The translations under genes were made by a program, and so were the position numbers. A DNA stretch of 64,000 nt from Desmodus rotundus. Its lineage: Eukaryota; Chordata; Mammalia; Chiroptera; Phyllostomidae. Where the stretch lies: the NCBI RefSeq assembly GCF_022682495.2, contig NC_071396.1, forward strand, positions 58,793,159 to 58,857,158, given 5' to 3'. The first letter of the stretch is position 1. Each line of letters opens with the position of its first letter. Under the pieces are notes generated by a model that saw nothing but the letters and a program-made list of their open reading frames with translations, was not told the origin of the DNA and did not search any database. This document shows positions 52,210 to 62,387 of the stretch, in pieces.

Positions 52210-55200
52210 AAATGTACCATTGTTTTTGGATCCACTCATTTACTGATGGGCGCTTAGGTGGCTTGCAGTACTTGGCAATTGTAATTGTGCTGCTACAAAC
52301 ATTGGGGTGCCTAGGTGTTTCAGGGTTCTCATGGTATAATCCCAGAAGTGCAATTGCTGGGTCAAAGGGCAGTTCCATTCTTAGTTTTCTGAGGAAATTC
52401 CATACTGTTCTCCACAGTGGCCTCACCAATCTGCATTCCCACCAACAATGTACTAGGGTTCCATTTTCTCCGCATCCTCTCCAACATTTGTTTGCTGATT
52501 TGTTTATGTTGGCCACTCTGACTAGTGTGAGATGGTACCTCATTGTGGTTTTAATTTGCATCTCTCTGATGGCTAGTGATGCTGAGCATCTTTTCATATG
52601 TCTCTGGGCCCTCTGTATGTCTTCCTTGGCAAAGTGTCTGTTCAAGTCCTTTGCCCATTTTTTAATTGGGTTGTTTGTCTTCCTGGAGTGGAGTCCTGTG
52701 AGTTCTTTATATATTTTGAAGATCAGGCCCTTGTCAGAGGTATCATTGGCAAATAATGTTTTCCCATACTGTTGGTTCTCTTTGTAATTTGGTGCTGTTT
52801 TCTTTAGCCCTGCAGAAGCATATTAATTAGATGAGGTCCCATTTGTATATTGTTTTCTTTATGTCCCTTGCTTTAGGGGACATGTCTGTGAGGATGTTGC
52901 TGCGTGGAATGTCTGAGATTTTCCTGCCAATGTTTTCCTCTAGGACTTTTATGGTGTTATGACTTATATTTAAGTCTTTTATCCATCTTGAGTTTATTTT
53001 TGTGTATGGTGTAAGTTGGTGATCGAGTTTCATTTTTTTGCACGTAGCTGTCCAGATCTCCCAACACCATCTGTTGAAGAGGCTATTTTTACTGCATTTT
53101 ATGCTTCTGCCTCCTTTGTCAAATATTAATTGACTGCAGAGACTTGAGTTTATTTCTGAGCTCTCTGTTCTGTTCCATTGGTCTATGTGCCTGTTTTTAT
53201 GCCAGTACCAGGCTGTTTTGCTTACAGTGGCCTTGTAATACAGTTTGATATCAGGTATTGTGATACCTCCTTCTTTGTTGTTCTTTCTCAAAATTGCTGC
53301 AGCTATTCGGGGTCGTTTATGGTTCCATATGAATTTCTGAAATGTTTGTCCTATATCTGTGAATAGCATCATGGGTAGTCAAATAGGGATTGCATTGAAT
53401 CTATAAATTGCTTTGGGTAGTATGGCCATTTGGATCATGTTAATTCTTCCAATCCATGAGCATGGTACATGCTTCCATTTGTTTGTGTCTTCCTCAATAT
53501 CTTTCTTCAGTGGTGTGCAGTTTTCTGAGTAGAAGTCTTTTACCTCCTTGGTTAGTTTTGTACCTAGGTACTTTATTTTTCTTGTTGCTATATCAAATGG
53601 GATTTTTTTCCTGACTTCTCTTTCTGCAGTTTTGTTGTTGGTGTACAGGAATGCCTTTGATTTCTGAGTATTGACTTTATATCCAGCTGTTTTGCCAAAT
53701 TCATTTATTAGGTCGAGTAGTTTTTTGGTGGAGTCTATAGGGTTTTCCATGTACACTATCATGTGATCTGCAAACAGTGACAGTTTCATTTCCTCCTTTC
53801 CAATTTGGATGCCTTTTATTGCTTTTTCTTGTCTGATTGCTGTGGCTAGGACTTTCAATACTATATTGACTAGGAGTCTTGAGAAAGGGCATCCTTGTCT
53901 TGTTCCTGATCTTAGTGGGAAAGCTCTAAGATTTTGTCCATTGAGTATGATGTTGGCTGCAGGTCTCTCTTATATGGCCTTTGTTATTTGAGGAATGCTC
54001 CCTTTATTCCCACTTTGCTGAGTGTTTTTATCAGAAATGGGCGCTGTATCTTATCAAATGCTTTTTCCTCATCTCTTGATATGATCATGTGATTTTATTC
54101 TGTGTTGTTGTTTATGTGGTGTATTATGTTTATTGATTTGGGAATATTGTACCTTCCTTTCATCCCTGGGATGAATCCCACTTGGTCATGGTATATGATC
54201 TTTTTAATGTATTGCTGGATGCTGTGTGCGAATACTTTGTTGAGAATTTTAGCATCTATGTTCATCAGCGATATTGGCCTGAGGTTTTCTTTCTTTACTT
54301 TGTCTTTATCTGGTTTTGAGATTAGAATGATGCTGGTTTCATAAAAAGAGTTCGAGAGTTTCCCTTCATTTTGGATTTTTCCGAATAGTCTGTGAAGGAA
54401 AGGGGTTAGCTCTTCCTTAAATGCTGTGTAGAAGTCTCCTGTGACACCATCTGGTCCAGAGCTTTTGTGTGTTGGGAGTTTTTTGATGACTGCTTCTATT
54501 TCCTGTGCTGTTATTGGTCTTCAGGTTTTCTTCTTCTTCATTCAGTTTTGGAAGATTATATTTTTCTAGAAATGTGTCCATTTCACCTAGGTTTTGAAAT
54601 TTCTTGTCATACAGTTCTTCGTAGTAATTTCTTACAATCCTTTGTATTTCTGTGATATCCGTTATAATCTCTCCTCTTTCATTTCTTATTGTGTTTATTT
54701 CGATCCTCTCTGTTTTTTTCGTGATGAGTCTACTTAAAGGCTTGTCGATTTTGTTTATCTTTTCAACGAACCAGCTCCTGGATTCACTGATCCTTAGAAT
54801 TGTGCTTTTAGTCTCCATGTCATTTAACTGTGCTCTGATCTTGGTTATTTCCTTCCTTCTGCTTGCTCTGGGCTGTCTTTGTAGTTGTTCCTCGAGTTCT
54901 TGTAGGCATAGGGTTACGTTGTTTGTTTGAAATGTTTCTATCTTTTTAAGGTAGGCCTGTATTGCTATGCACTTCCCTCTCAGGACTGTCTTTGCTGTTT
55001 CCCATAGGTTTTGGGTTGTTTTGATTTCATTTTCATTTATTTTCAGACATTTTTGATTTCTTTCCTAATCTCATTCTGGACCAATTCATTGTTTAATAGC
55101 ATGCTATTTAGTCTCATGATTTTGAGTGTGTTGGGTTTTTTGATTTGGGGTTCGTTTCTAGTTTCAGTCCCTCTTTGTCAGAGAAAATGCTTGATATTAT

Positions 55201-55899
55201 TTCAATTTTCTTGAATTTTTTGAGGCTTGCTTTGTGTCCTATCATGTGGTCTATCTTTGAAAAAGTTCCATGGACACTTGAAAAGAATGTGCATTTTGAT
55301 TCTTTGGGATGCAAAGTCTCTATAGATCAGTTAAGTCCATTTCATCTATGGTATTGTTCAGTGACACAATATCCTTGTTGATGATTTGTTGGAAGATGTG
55401 TCCATTTTTGACAGTGGGGTGTTAAAGTCCCCTACTATAATTGTGTTGCTTTCAACTTCTTTCATGAAGTCCTGGAAGATTTTCTTTATGCATTTGGGTG
55501 CTCCTATATTGGGTGTATATATTTACAATGTTTACGTCTTCTTGGTGGATTCTTCCTTTGAGTATTATGAAGTGACCTTCTGGCTCTCTCTTTATGGCCC
55601 TTTTTTTGAAGTCTATTTTGTCTGATATGGTATTGCTACCCCTGCTTTTTTTTCCTCTCTGTTTGCTTGGAGGATTTGTTTCTAGTCCTTCACGTTCAGT
55701 CTGTGTAGGACTTCTATCCTGAGGTGGGTCTCTTGTGGGCAGCATATGTGTGGGTCATGCTTTCTTATCCATGCAGGTATTCTATATCTTTTGATTGGAG
55801 CATTTAATCCATTTGTGTTTAAAGTTATTACTTTTAGGTAGTTATTCATTGCCATTTTTTATACCTGTGTTCCTGTCTCTTTCTCCTTTCCTTCCTTTC

Positions 55900-56821
55900 T
55901 TAAAGCTGTCCCTTTAGCATGTTTTGCAGAGAAGGTTTGGTGGAGGTGTATTCTTTTAGACTTCTTTTACCTGGGAAACTCTTTATTTGGCCTTCTGTCT
56001 TGTTTGAGAGCCTTGCTGGGTAAAGTAGTCTTGGTTGCAGGCCTCTGGTCCTCATTTTTTGGAATGCTTTTTTCCATTCTCCTCTAGCTTGGAGCGTTTC
56101 CTTTGAGAAGTCAGTTGCCAACCTTATTGGGGCTCCCTTTTATGTAACTTCTTGTTTTTCCCTTGCTGTCTTTAAGATCCTCTCTTTGTCTTGGAATTTT
56201 GCCATTTTAATTATGATGTTTGTTGAAGTGGACCTCTTTGGGTTCCTCTTGCTTGTGAATCTGTGTTTCCTGGATTTGTGTGACTTTTCCTCTCATCAGA
56301 TTAGCAAAATTTTTCATTGTTACTTTTTCAAACAGGTTTTCTATCCCTTGCTCTTCTTCTTGTCTTTCTGGTATCCCTATTGTATGGATATTATTACGTT
56401 TCATGTTGTCCTTCATTTCCCTTAATCCCTCTTCATGCTTTCTGCACCTCTTTTCCTTTTCTTGCTCTTTCTGGGTGTTTTTTCCTACCTTGCCCTCCAG
56501 CTCGCTGATCCGATCCTCTGCTTCATCAAGTCTGCTTTTGATTCCTTCTACTGTGTTCCTCAGTTCAGAAATTGTATTCTTAATTTCCTCTTGGCCCTAG
56601 TTGATAATTTCTATTTCCTTATTCATGTTGATATATTTTGCAGTGAGTCCATTGTAGTTTCCCTGTAGTTTCTGGTAGTTCTCTGTGAGCTCAGTGAGCT
56701 TCCTGATGACCATTGCTTTGAACCAAATATCTGATAGTTGACTTGCCTCTTTTTCAGTTAGCATTCTTTCTGAGGCTTCCTCCTTTCCTTTCATCTGGGG
56801 ATTGTTTCTTTGTGTTCCCAT
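55900..56821 (-). pseudogene. ORF1 of outer L1, broken
   Basis: Minus strand from ATG at 56821 (MGTQRNNPQMKGKEEASERM) through SQLSDIWFKAMVIRKLTEL, the middle part at 56207-56416 (NNIHTIGIPERQEEEQGIENLFEKV) to the C-terminus NMLKGQL-stop at 55900. At least three breaks lie between these blocks. Confidence 0.88.
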
Positions 56822-57099
56822 TTTTTGTGATACTCTTCTTGTTAGTCTCTGCTTCTTTAATTGATGTGTTCTGACTCCCTTGGTTTATGGTATGAACTTT
56901 TATGGTAGAATGCCAGTGGATTCAGTGGGTCCGTCTCCTTAATCTGTTGAGGTTACTGGTCTTGAGATGACGCTTATGAGTTTAACAGAGTCTAACTCTT
57001 GTCTTTTCAGAGATCCAGGTTTTATTGACTCACCTTGGGAAAAGGAGAAAGAAAAAAAAAAGGAGAAGGGAAGGAAGGAAAAAAGAGTAGAAAAGGAAT

Positions 57100-57140
57100 G
57101 GAAATAAGGTAGGAAGGAAGGAAGGAAGGAAGGAAGAAGG
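57100..57140. repeat. (GGAA)n tract in L1 5'UTR
   Basis: Runs of GGAA at 57110-57137 within a longer purine-rich region. Confidence 0.85.
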
Positions 57141-57828
57141 AATAAAAAATGTTTGGAGGAAAGATAAGAAGAAGGAATTTTAACAAAAATTAAAATAAAT
57201 AATAAAAGAAGTCAGGAAGAAGGAATGAAAAAGTAAAGGATGGAAGGAAGAAGGAATAAAAAAAGAAGGATAGAAAAGAAGTAATTTATGGGGAAAGAAA
57301 AAAAAAGTCTACTGGCTTTAAACTGGTCAGGTTAGTTCTGCTGGTCTTCCTGTTTGTGAAATGGGAGGGGGTGGTTGGAGGGATTGGTTTCCATTTTCTC
57401 CCTTCTTGAGCTGCAATCTTCGCTGTTGTCCAGGGTCCAGTCCAGTTCCTCAGTGTCCTTCTGCTCCCCTTTAGGCCTTTAGTTCACCAGTTGTGCTGTC
57501 CTTGAGGTCCTCCAATTAGGGGCAATGCACCCTCCACCTTCTTGCTCTTTGCTGTCTTAGATGCTAGGGGCTCTCAGTGCTCCTTCAGGGTAGTTTAGCC
57601 CCCTACTGGGTCAAGTATTTCCAGGGACTGCAGTCTCCCCTAGCCCTGCAGCTCCCCTGTGCTGGGCATTCTGCCCTCCTCCTAGAGAATGAAGAGGCCT
57701 TGCAGGGCTTTGTGCACAGGGTCTAGGTGGGAGGTGTTCAGTCCCAGTGCTTCAGGTGTAGTCACCAGCAGGCAGCCAGGCCTGTCATCAGGTTGTGTAC
57801 TGATATCTGGCTTTGGGCTAGTGCGCTT

Positions 57829-58185
57829 GGGGAGCCCAGCTGCTGATCAGAGTGCGCACCCACCTGGGGTTGCAGGTGTGGGCCCCAGGCCACTGATCGG
57901 GTACGCACCCACCCAGGCGCTTGGGGCCTGTGCACCCAGGCAGCCCGGCGCTAATCTGGGTGCACACTGATCCCTGGCTTTGGGCCTGTGCACCCGGGCA
58001 ACTGGGTCGCTGATCAGGGTGTGTGCCCACCTGGGGTTTCAGTTGTGGGCGCCCAGGCTGCTGATCGAGTTGTGAGTTTGCCTGGGGTTTCAGGGGTGGG
58101 CGCCCAGGCTGCTGATGGGTGTGTGCGCCCACCTGGGGTTTCACGTATGGGCGCCCTGTCCACTGATCTGGGTGCACGCCAACCG
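57829..58185 (-). repeat. Tandem monomer-like units in L1 5'UTR
   Basis: About six diverged units of 55-65 bp, each carrying 'gcccaggctgctgatc' and 'gcccacctggggtttcag'-like blocks (plus-strand reading). GC-rich compared with the AT-rich ORFs. Confidence 0.75.
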
Positions 58186-58688
58186 GCCTTCAGGTGTGTG
58201 CTGGCGCTGCTTATCCAACGTTCACAGTCTAGGGGCTGAGGGTTGTTAGGGGCACAAGAGGCCGCGGCTGCTGCTGAGAGTTCTCTAAACAGCCACTGAG
58301 TGCCTCTGTTTTCTCTTTTTTTGAGAAATTCCTCCTATTCAAGCCCTCCTGGTCCAAACAAGCACCTGGCCTCTCACACAGCCCAGCATGGCTCTCTCCC
58401 AAGAATCCTGCAGCAGACCCTGTGCCCCGGCCAGGGGCTTCAGCCGCTCTAGTCCCTGTGCTGGTCCCAGGGACCTTATTGTCCTTAAGCACTCTTCTTA
58501 CCATCTGATCTTTCAATGCCTTCTGTCTTTGGTCTCCGATCTTCATATATGCTGGAATACCATTGGCTGTTCGCTCTGTTCGTCAGATCAGCTAGGTGTT
58601 TCACTGGTGTTGAGGGGAAGTGGACTCCGCTCCCACCTATCTCACTGTCATCTTCTGAATGTATCTAAAATTTTTAAAAATAACTAAC

Positions 58689-60327
58689 TTTTTCAGCCTC
58701 AGTTTTCTGATCTATAAATTGGGCACCATACCTTCTCCTAGTGGGGGATAATTAGGACAAGTGGGTATGAAGGGACCTGGAATGATTGGCTTGCCTGGGT
58801 GAATGGCATCGTCATTCCAAACCATGCAGAGAGTGGTTCACAACAACCTAGGATTGTCCCTGCCCTCTCCCATTCCACAGGGCTGCCAGTGTAACACATA
58901 AAACCCACTTTCTTCCTAGATGGCAACAAAGCCTTACCTGAGTGGGCACCTGCTGACATCTCTGAACTCTACTCCCTTCATTCCCTCTCATGCGCACTTG
59001 GCTCAGCCACATGGCCTTCCTTCTGGTCCTTAAGCAGTCCCCATGTTCGAGCTGGTCTCTTGCCCTTTGCATCTGCTGTTCCCTCTGCCTCCTTCCCCCA
59101 CACAGGTTCCATCTGGCCATCCAGGTCTCAGCTCAAATGCTACCTCTTCAGAAAAGCAACCCTCCAATTAAACACTCTATACTCCTTTCTCTTGAACTCT
59201 TCCTGCTGCATACTGCATCTGATCTCTCCCTGGGCACTCATTGTGGGCCTCCCTAGCAGTGTGTGAACTGCCTCTGTGAGTAGTTTATCTTGTTCACTCC
59301 AGCTTCCACAAAGCTGAGCTCAGTTCACTCACCTACATTGGAGGTTCTCAATGGATGGGTGGATGGATGGGTGGGTTGGCTGGGGAGGGAGCTCTTTTCC
59401 TTCCCTGAGGATCCAATTAGCAGAAAATCCCTGAGCGCCAGAGCAACAGCTGGCTAGGTTAGTGTACCAGTTGTTCAGACCTTCCCAGCAGCCAAGGTCC
59501 ATCTGGAGGCTTTGTTTAAAAGTGGTGAAATCGGGGGCTCAGGGGCATCACCAAGGTGGAAACAGCCATCTGCTCCCAGAGGTAAAGCTCCCTTTTGGCC
59601 CAGTGTTGGTAAGCTCTATAAGGAGAAGTATGAATTCAGGACTGGCTGGTACAAGATCATGGGTTCACACCTTCCCTGGAGGCTCAGAGAGAGCATAGGT
59701 CCTCCCCATCATCACATAGTAAGGCTTGGAAATAGACTGAGTGAATAGAGGGGCAGGGATAGGCTCAGCAGGCAAGGGCAGGGTGAGGATGTGGTGGGGG
59801 TCTTGGTGGTAGGGCATCCGAACCTCTGTCCTTTTGGGGGGATAGGTAACAGACTGAGCCCTCTTTCTGCCCTAGCACAGGCCAATGCCCCTCTTCCTCA
59901 TCACAGCACCAGCCCTGCCAGTTTCCTTCTACATGGCCACCAGGGGTGTGTCTAATCCTTCAAAATCTGCCAGGAGGCCTCAGGATAAAGTGCACATCCT
60001 CAACCAGCTGGTCAAAGTCTCAGGATTTGTAGCCCCTTGCTCAGACCCTGCTTTCCAGATGGCCCTCTGCTCCCACTTCCCTCCTGATCTTTGATGTCTA
60101 GAAGTTTCTGTCCCAGCTGAATCCCCTTGTCTTTTAGGACTGGGGCTACTCTCACTGCTTTGCCAGACTGGAACCACTCCAGCTCACCTGTTATCACTCC
60201 TGGCTGAACTGGGGTGGTTTTGTCTCAGGGCTCCCAGGGTTCTTCTCATGGGTGGAGAGAGAGAGACCAATGGATGGGAAATTCTCCAAAGATCTGAACT
60301 TCAGAGAGGGTTACTCTTTTATTGCAT
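58689..60327. other. Intergenic with an L2 fragment
   Basis: L2 plus strand at about 59030-59290 ('gcatctgctgttccctctgcc', 'ctcagctcaaatgctacctcttcagaaaagcaaccc'). No gene seen; open frames at 59462-60197 overlap on both strands without family features. Confidence 0.5.
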
Positions 60328-60335
60328 GGCTGAGC

Positions 60336-60337
60336 CT

Positions 60338-60376
<39 letters not shown>

Positions 60377-60439
60377 TTATTTTCCTCATTGAGGATATTT
60401 TTCCATTGCTTTTAGAGAGAGAAGAAGGGGGTGGTGGTG

Positions 60440-60497
<58 letters not shown>

Positions 60498-60659
60498 CAG
60501 GCACTGATTGGTTGCCTTTTCATACATGCTCCTACTGGGGACTGAACCTGAAACCTGGGACTGAACCTGCAAAGTGGGTATGTGCCCTGAATGGGAATTG
60601 AACCTGCAACCTTTTGGCCTACTGGATGACACTCCAACCAACTGAGCCACACTGGCTAG
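60336..60659 (-). mobile_element. Ves-type SINE with expanded microsatellites
   Basis: Minus-strand SINE whose tail holds (TTTA)n at 60337-60378 and whose middle holds a (GA)n run at 60443-60495. The head at the right ends 'gagccacactggctaggg'. Flanks GGCTGAGC at 60328-60335 and 60660-60667. Confidence 0.85.
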
Positions 60660-61179
60660 GGCTGAGCAACAATTTATGAGGTCATTGCTAAGGCTTGTGG
60701 CTTACGTCCAATTTTACTCCTATAGTAATGCTGCAATAAACACTTTTATTTCTTCCCCCATTCCCTCTCCTCCAAAAAGAAGAATGTATGAATGATTGAA
60801 TCAATAAGAAAATTTGACATTGTTTGGAAAGCCTATGACCCAGTGGGGTTTCCCCAGTGCCCTCCTTGCCTTCTCCCCTTCCCACATCCCTCCTTACATT
60901 CTTGTCTGTAAAGAAATTCAGCCATCTCTACCTCCAAAATACACTCAGAATTGATCTCTCTCCCCATTCCTTGTTACCACTCTGGTCTGAGCTGCCCCTC
61001 TCCTCTTCTCCTGGATTATTGCAATCAGGAGAAAAGGAATGGGGCAGCTCCTCTTCCCTTACACCCTGCCACAGCTTCCTCTACTCCCCTGAAGGAGCCA
61101 GAGGGACCCTGTCAAGACTGAAGTCAGATCCTGTCCCTCCATGCCCCTACCTTCTGCAGAGGACATGCCCACACAATCT

Positions 61180-61625
61180 ATTCTGGGTACCTCTTTGTCC
61201 TCTTGGCCTGCTTCTCTCCTTAACCCTTACTCTACTCCAGTCACACCCATCTCCTTACCAGTCCCAGACATGGCAAGCACAGCCTTGCTCCAGGGCCTTT
61301 GCTTGTGCTGTTCCCAATACTTGGATGCTGTTCCTCTGGATCCCTACTCAGCTCCTTCACTTCCTCTGGGTCTCTACCCAAAAGCCTCAAAAATACCATC
61401 CCTGACCGCTCTCAGTCACACCCTATTCTCTTCACATTGTGGTTTTTCCTTTTTAGCTCTTTATTGCCCCCAGACATTATATTTTTTGCTACTGTTAGCC
61501 TCCCTTATTAGGATGTAAGTTTCAGGAAGGCTTTTGGTGGCTTTGTTGCCTGTTGTATCCCAGGCCCCAGAACAGTGCCCATGCATAATAGGTGCTTACT
61601 AGATAGTTGTTGGATGAATAAATAG
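61180..61625 (+). repeat. L2 3' end
   Basis: Good L2 order: 'cagggcctttgcttgtgctgttcc', '...tctacccaaaagcctc', 'ttaggatgtaagtttcaggaaggc', 'ccagaacagtgcccatgcataataggtgctt', '...ttgttggatgaataaat'. Confidence 0.85.
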
Positions 61626-62380
61626 GTGGCAGGTGGGGCAGGAGAGACTGTGGGTGCTGCCTCCTTCCTGCCTATGTGTGTGAAGCCCAAGTTTGGAGCA
61701 TCCTTGGCCCAGGCCCATGATTCTTTCCTGGTGTGTGGTATGTAGTGTGTCTCATTTGACTGTGACCAAAACTGTTGAAACGAGAGAGACTTGTGATGCG
61801 TAGTGCTCCCATTATGGGCTGCCCTTAGTGACAGCTGAGTGCTATTGCTGTCCCTGGGTGCATAGAGCAGGCCTGTCACAATATTTGTTTAACAGGGGGT
61901 GGGTACTAAGCCAAGGTGCAAACACAGTGCTGTTAAGAGGGAACCTCCTCCTGCTGCTGCTGGGTTGCCTCACGGTGTTAGGGACATGCTGCTCCTGTTC
62001 CAGCATCTGACCTGACTGCTTGGCTGTGGTGCAAGTGACTCTGCTCCTTGCTGCCTCTTCCTTCCAGCCCAGGGCCACCTCTGTTCTAGCTCTGACTTCC
62101 TTTTGCTTGAGACCCTTTGGAAGACTTGGCCCCTTGACCCTGGCTCCCCAAAGGCCTGCAGTCAGTGTTGATGTGCTTTTCCAGGACTCCCAGCTTCTGA
62201 AGGTTTCAGTGAGAATATCCTGTTACATAGGGTCCCCTGGGCCTCTATAACGCCCTGGGCCACTTGGCAGGCCCAGACTTTCTGCCTCTCAGAGTGTGAT
62301 AAGTGGATAGGACCTACTCTGGACAGGGTTGCTGAAGGGCCAGGAGCTGGGAGACAAAAATCGAGGTATTGATCTGTTTT
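61626..62380. other. Intergenic, no gene seen
   Basis: Unrecognised sequence between the L2 and HAL1 copy 3. Confidence 0.4.
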
Positions 62381-62387
62381 TTTTTAA

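Larger units (their letters stand above)
46688..55855 (-). pseudogene. ORF2 of outer L1, broken and split
   Basis: Endonuclease-reverse transcriptase of L1. It starts at ATG 55855-55853 and ends at the EHYAK-stop at 46688, with the inner L1 (46779-52194) in between. Recognisable blocks on the minus strand: RT region with [15 protein letters not shown] (53701-53858 area), in which the FADD active site reads FADH, and the C-terminal knuckle [19 protein letters not shown] (52184-52645). Many frameshifts and stops make it non-functional. Confidence 0.85.
57034..58501 (-). other. Intron-like segment of the L1 5'UTR
   Basis: Minus-strand segment starting GTAAGAAG after CAGATG (58502) and ending CCCAAG before GTGAGTC (57033). 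It is preceded near its end by a pyrimidine run of roughly 50 bases (plus-strand purines 57035-57090). Exactly this piece is missing from the inner L1. It contains GC-rich tandem units (57829-58185) and long GGAA-rich purine stretches (57040-57300, plus-strand reading). Confidence 0.75.
46241..58678 (-). mobile_element. Outer full-length L1 (minus), split by an inner L1
   Basis: Minus-strand L1 in two pieces: 3' end 46241-46778 and the rest 52195(or 52210)-58678, about 7 kb in total when joined. Flanked by AATAACTAAC at 46231-46240 and 58679-58688 as target duplication. Order from the right: 5'UTR of about 1.8 kb, ORF1 (56821-55900), ORF2 from 55855 leftwards, G-rich 3'UTR. The 5' start 'gaagatgacagtgagataggtggg' matches that of the inner L1. 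ORFs are broken by many stops. Confidence 0.9.

Noticed and set aside
60403..60500. CRISPR-like or satellite array
   Set aside because: Simple (GA)n repeat inside a SINE; no spacer structure anywhere in the window.
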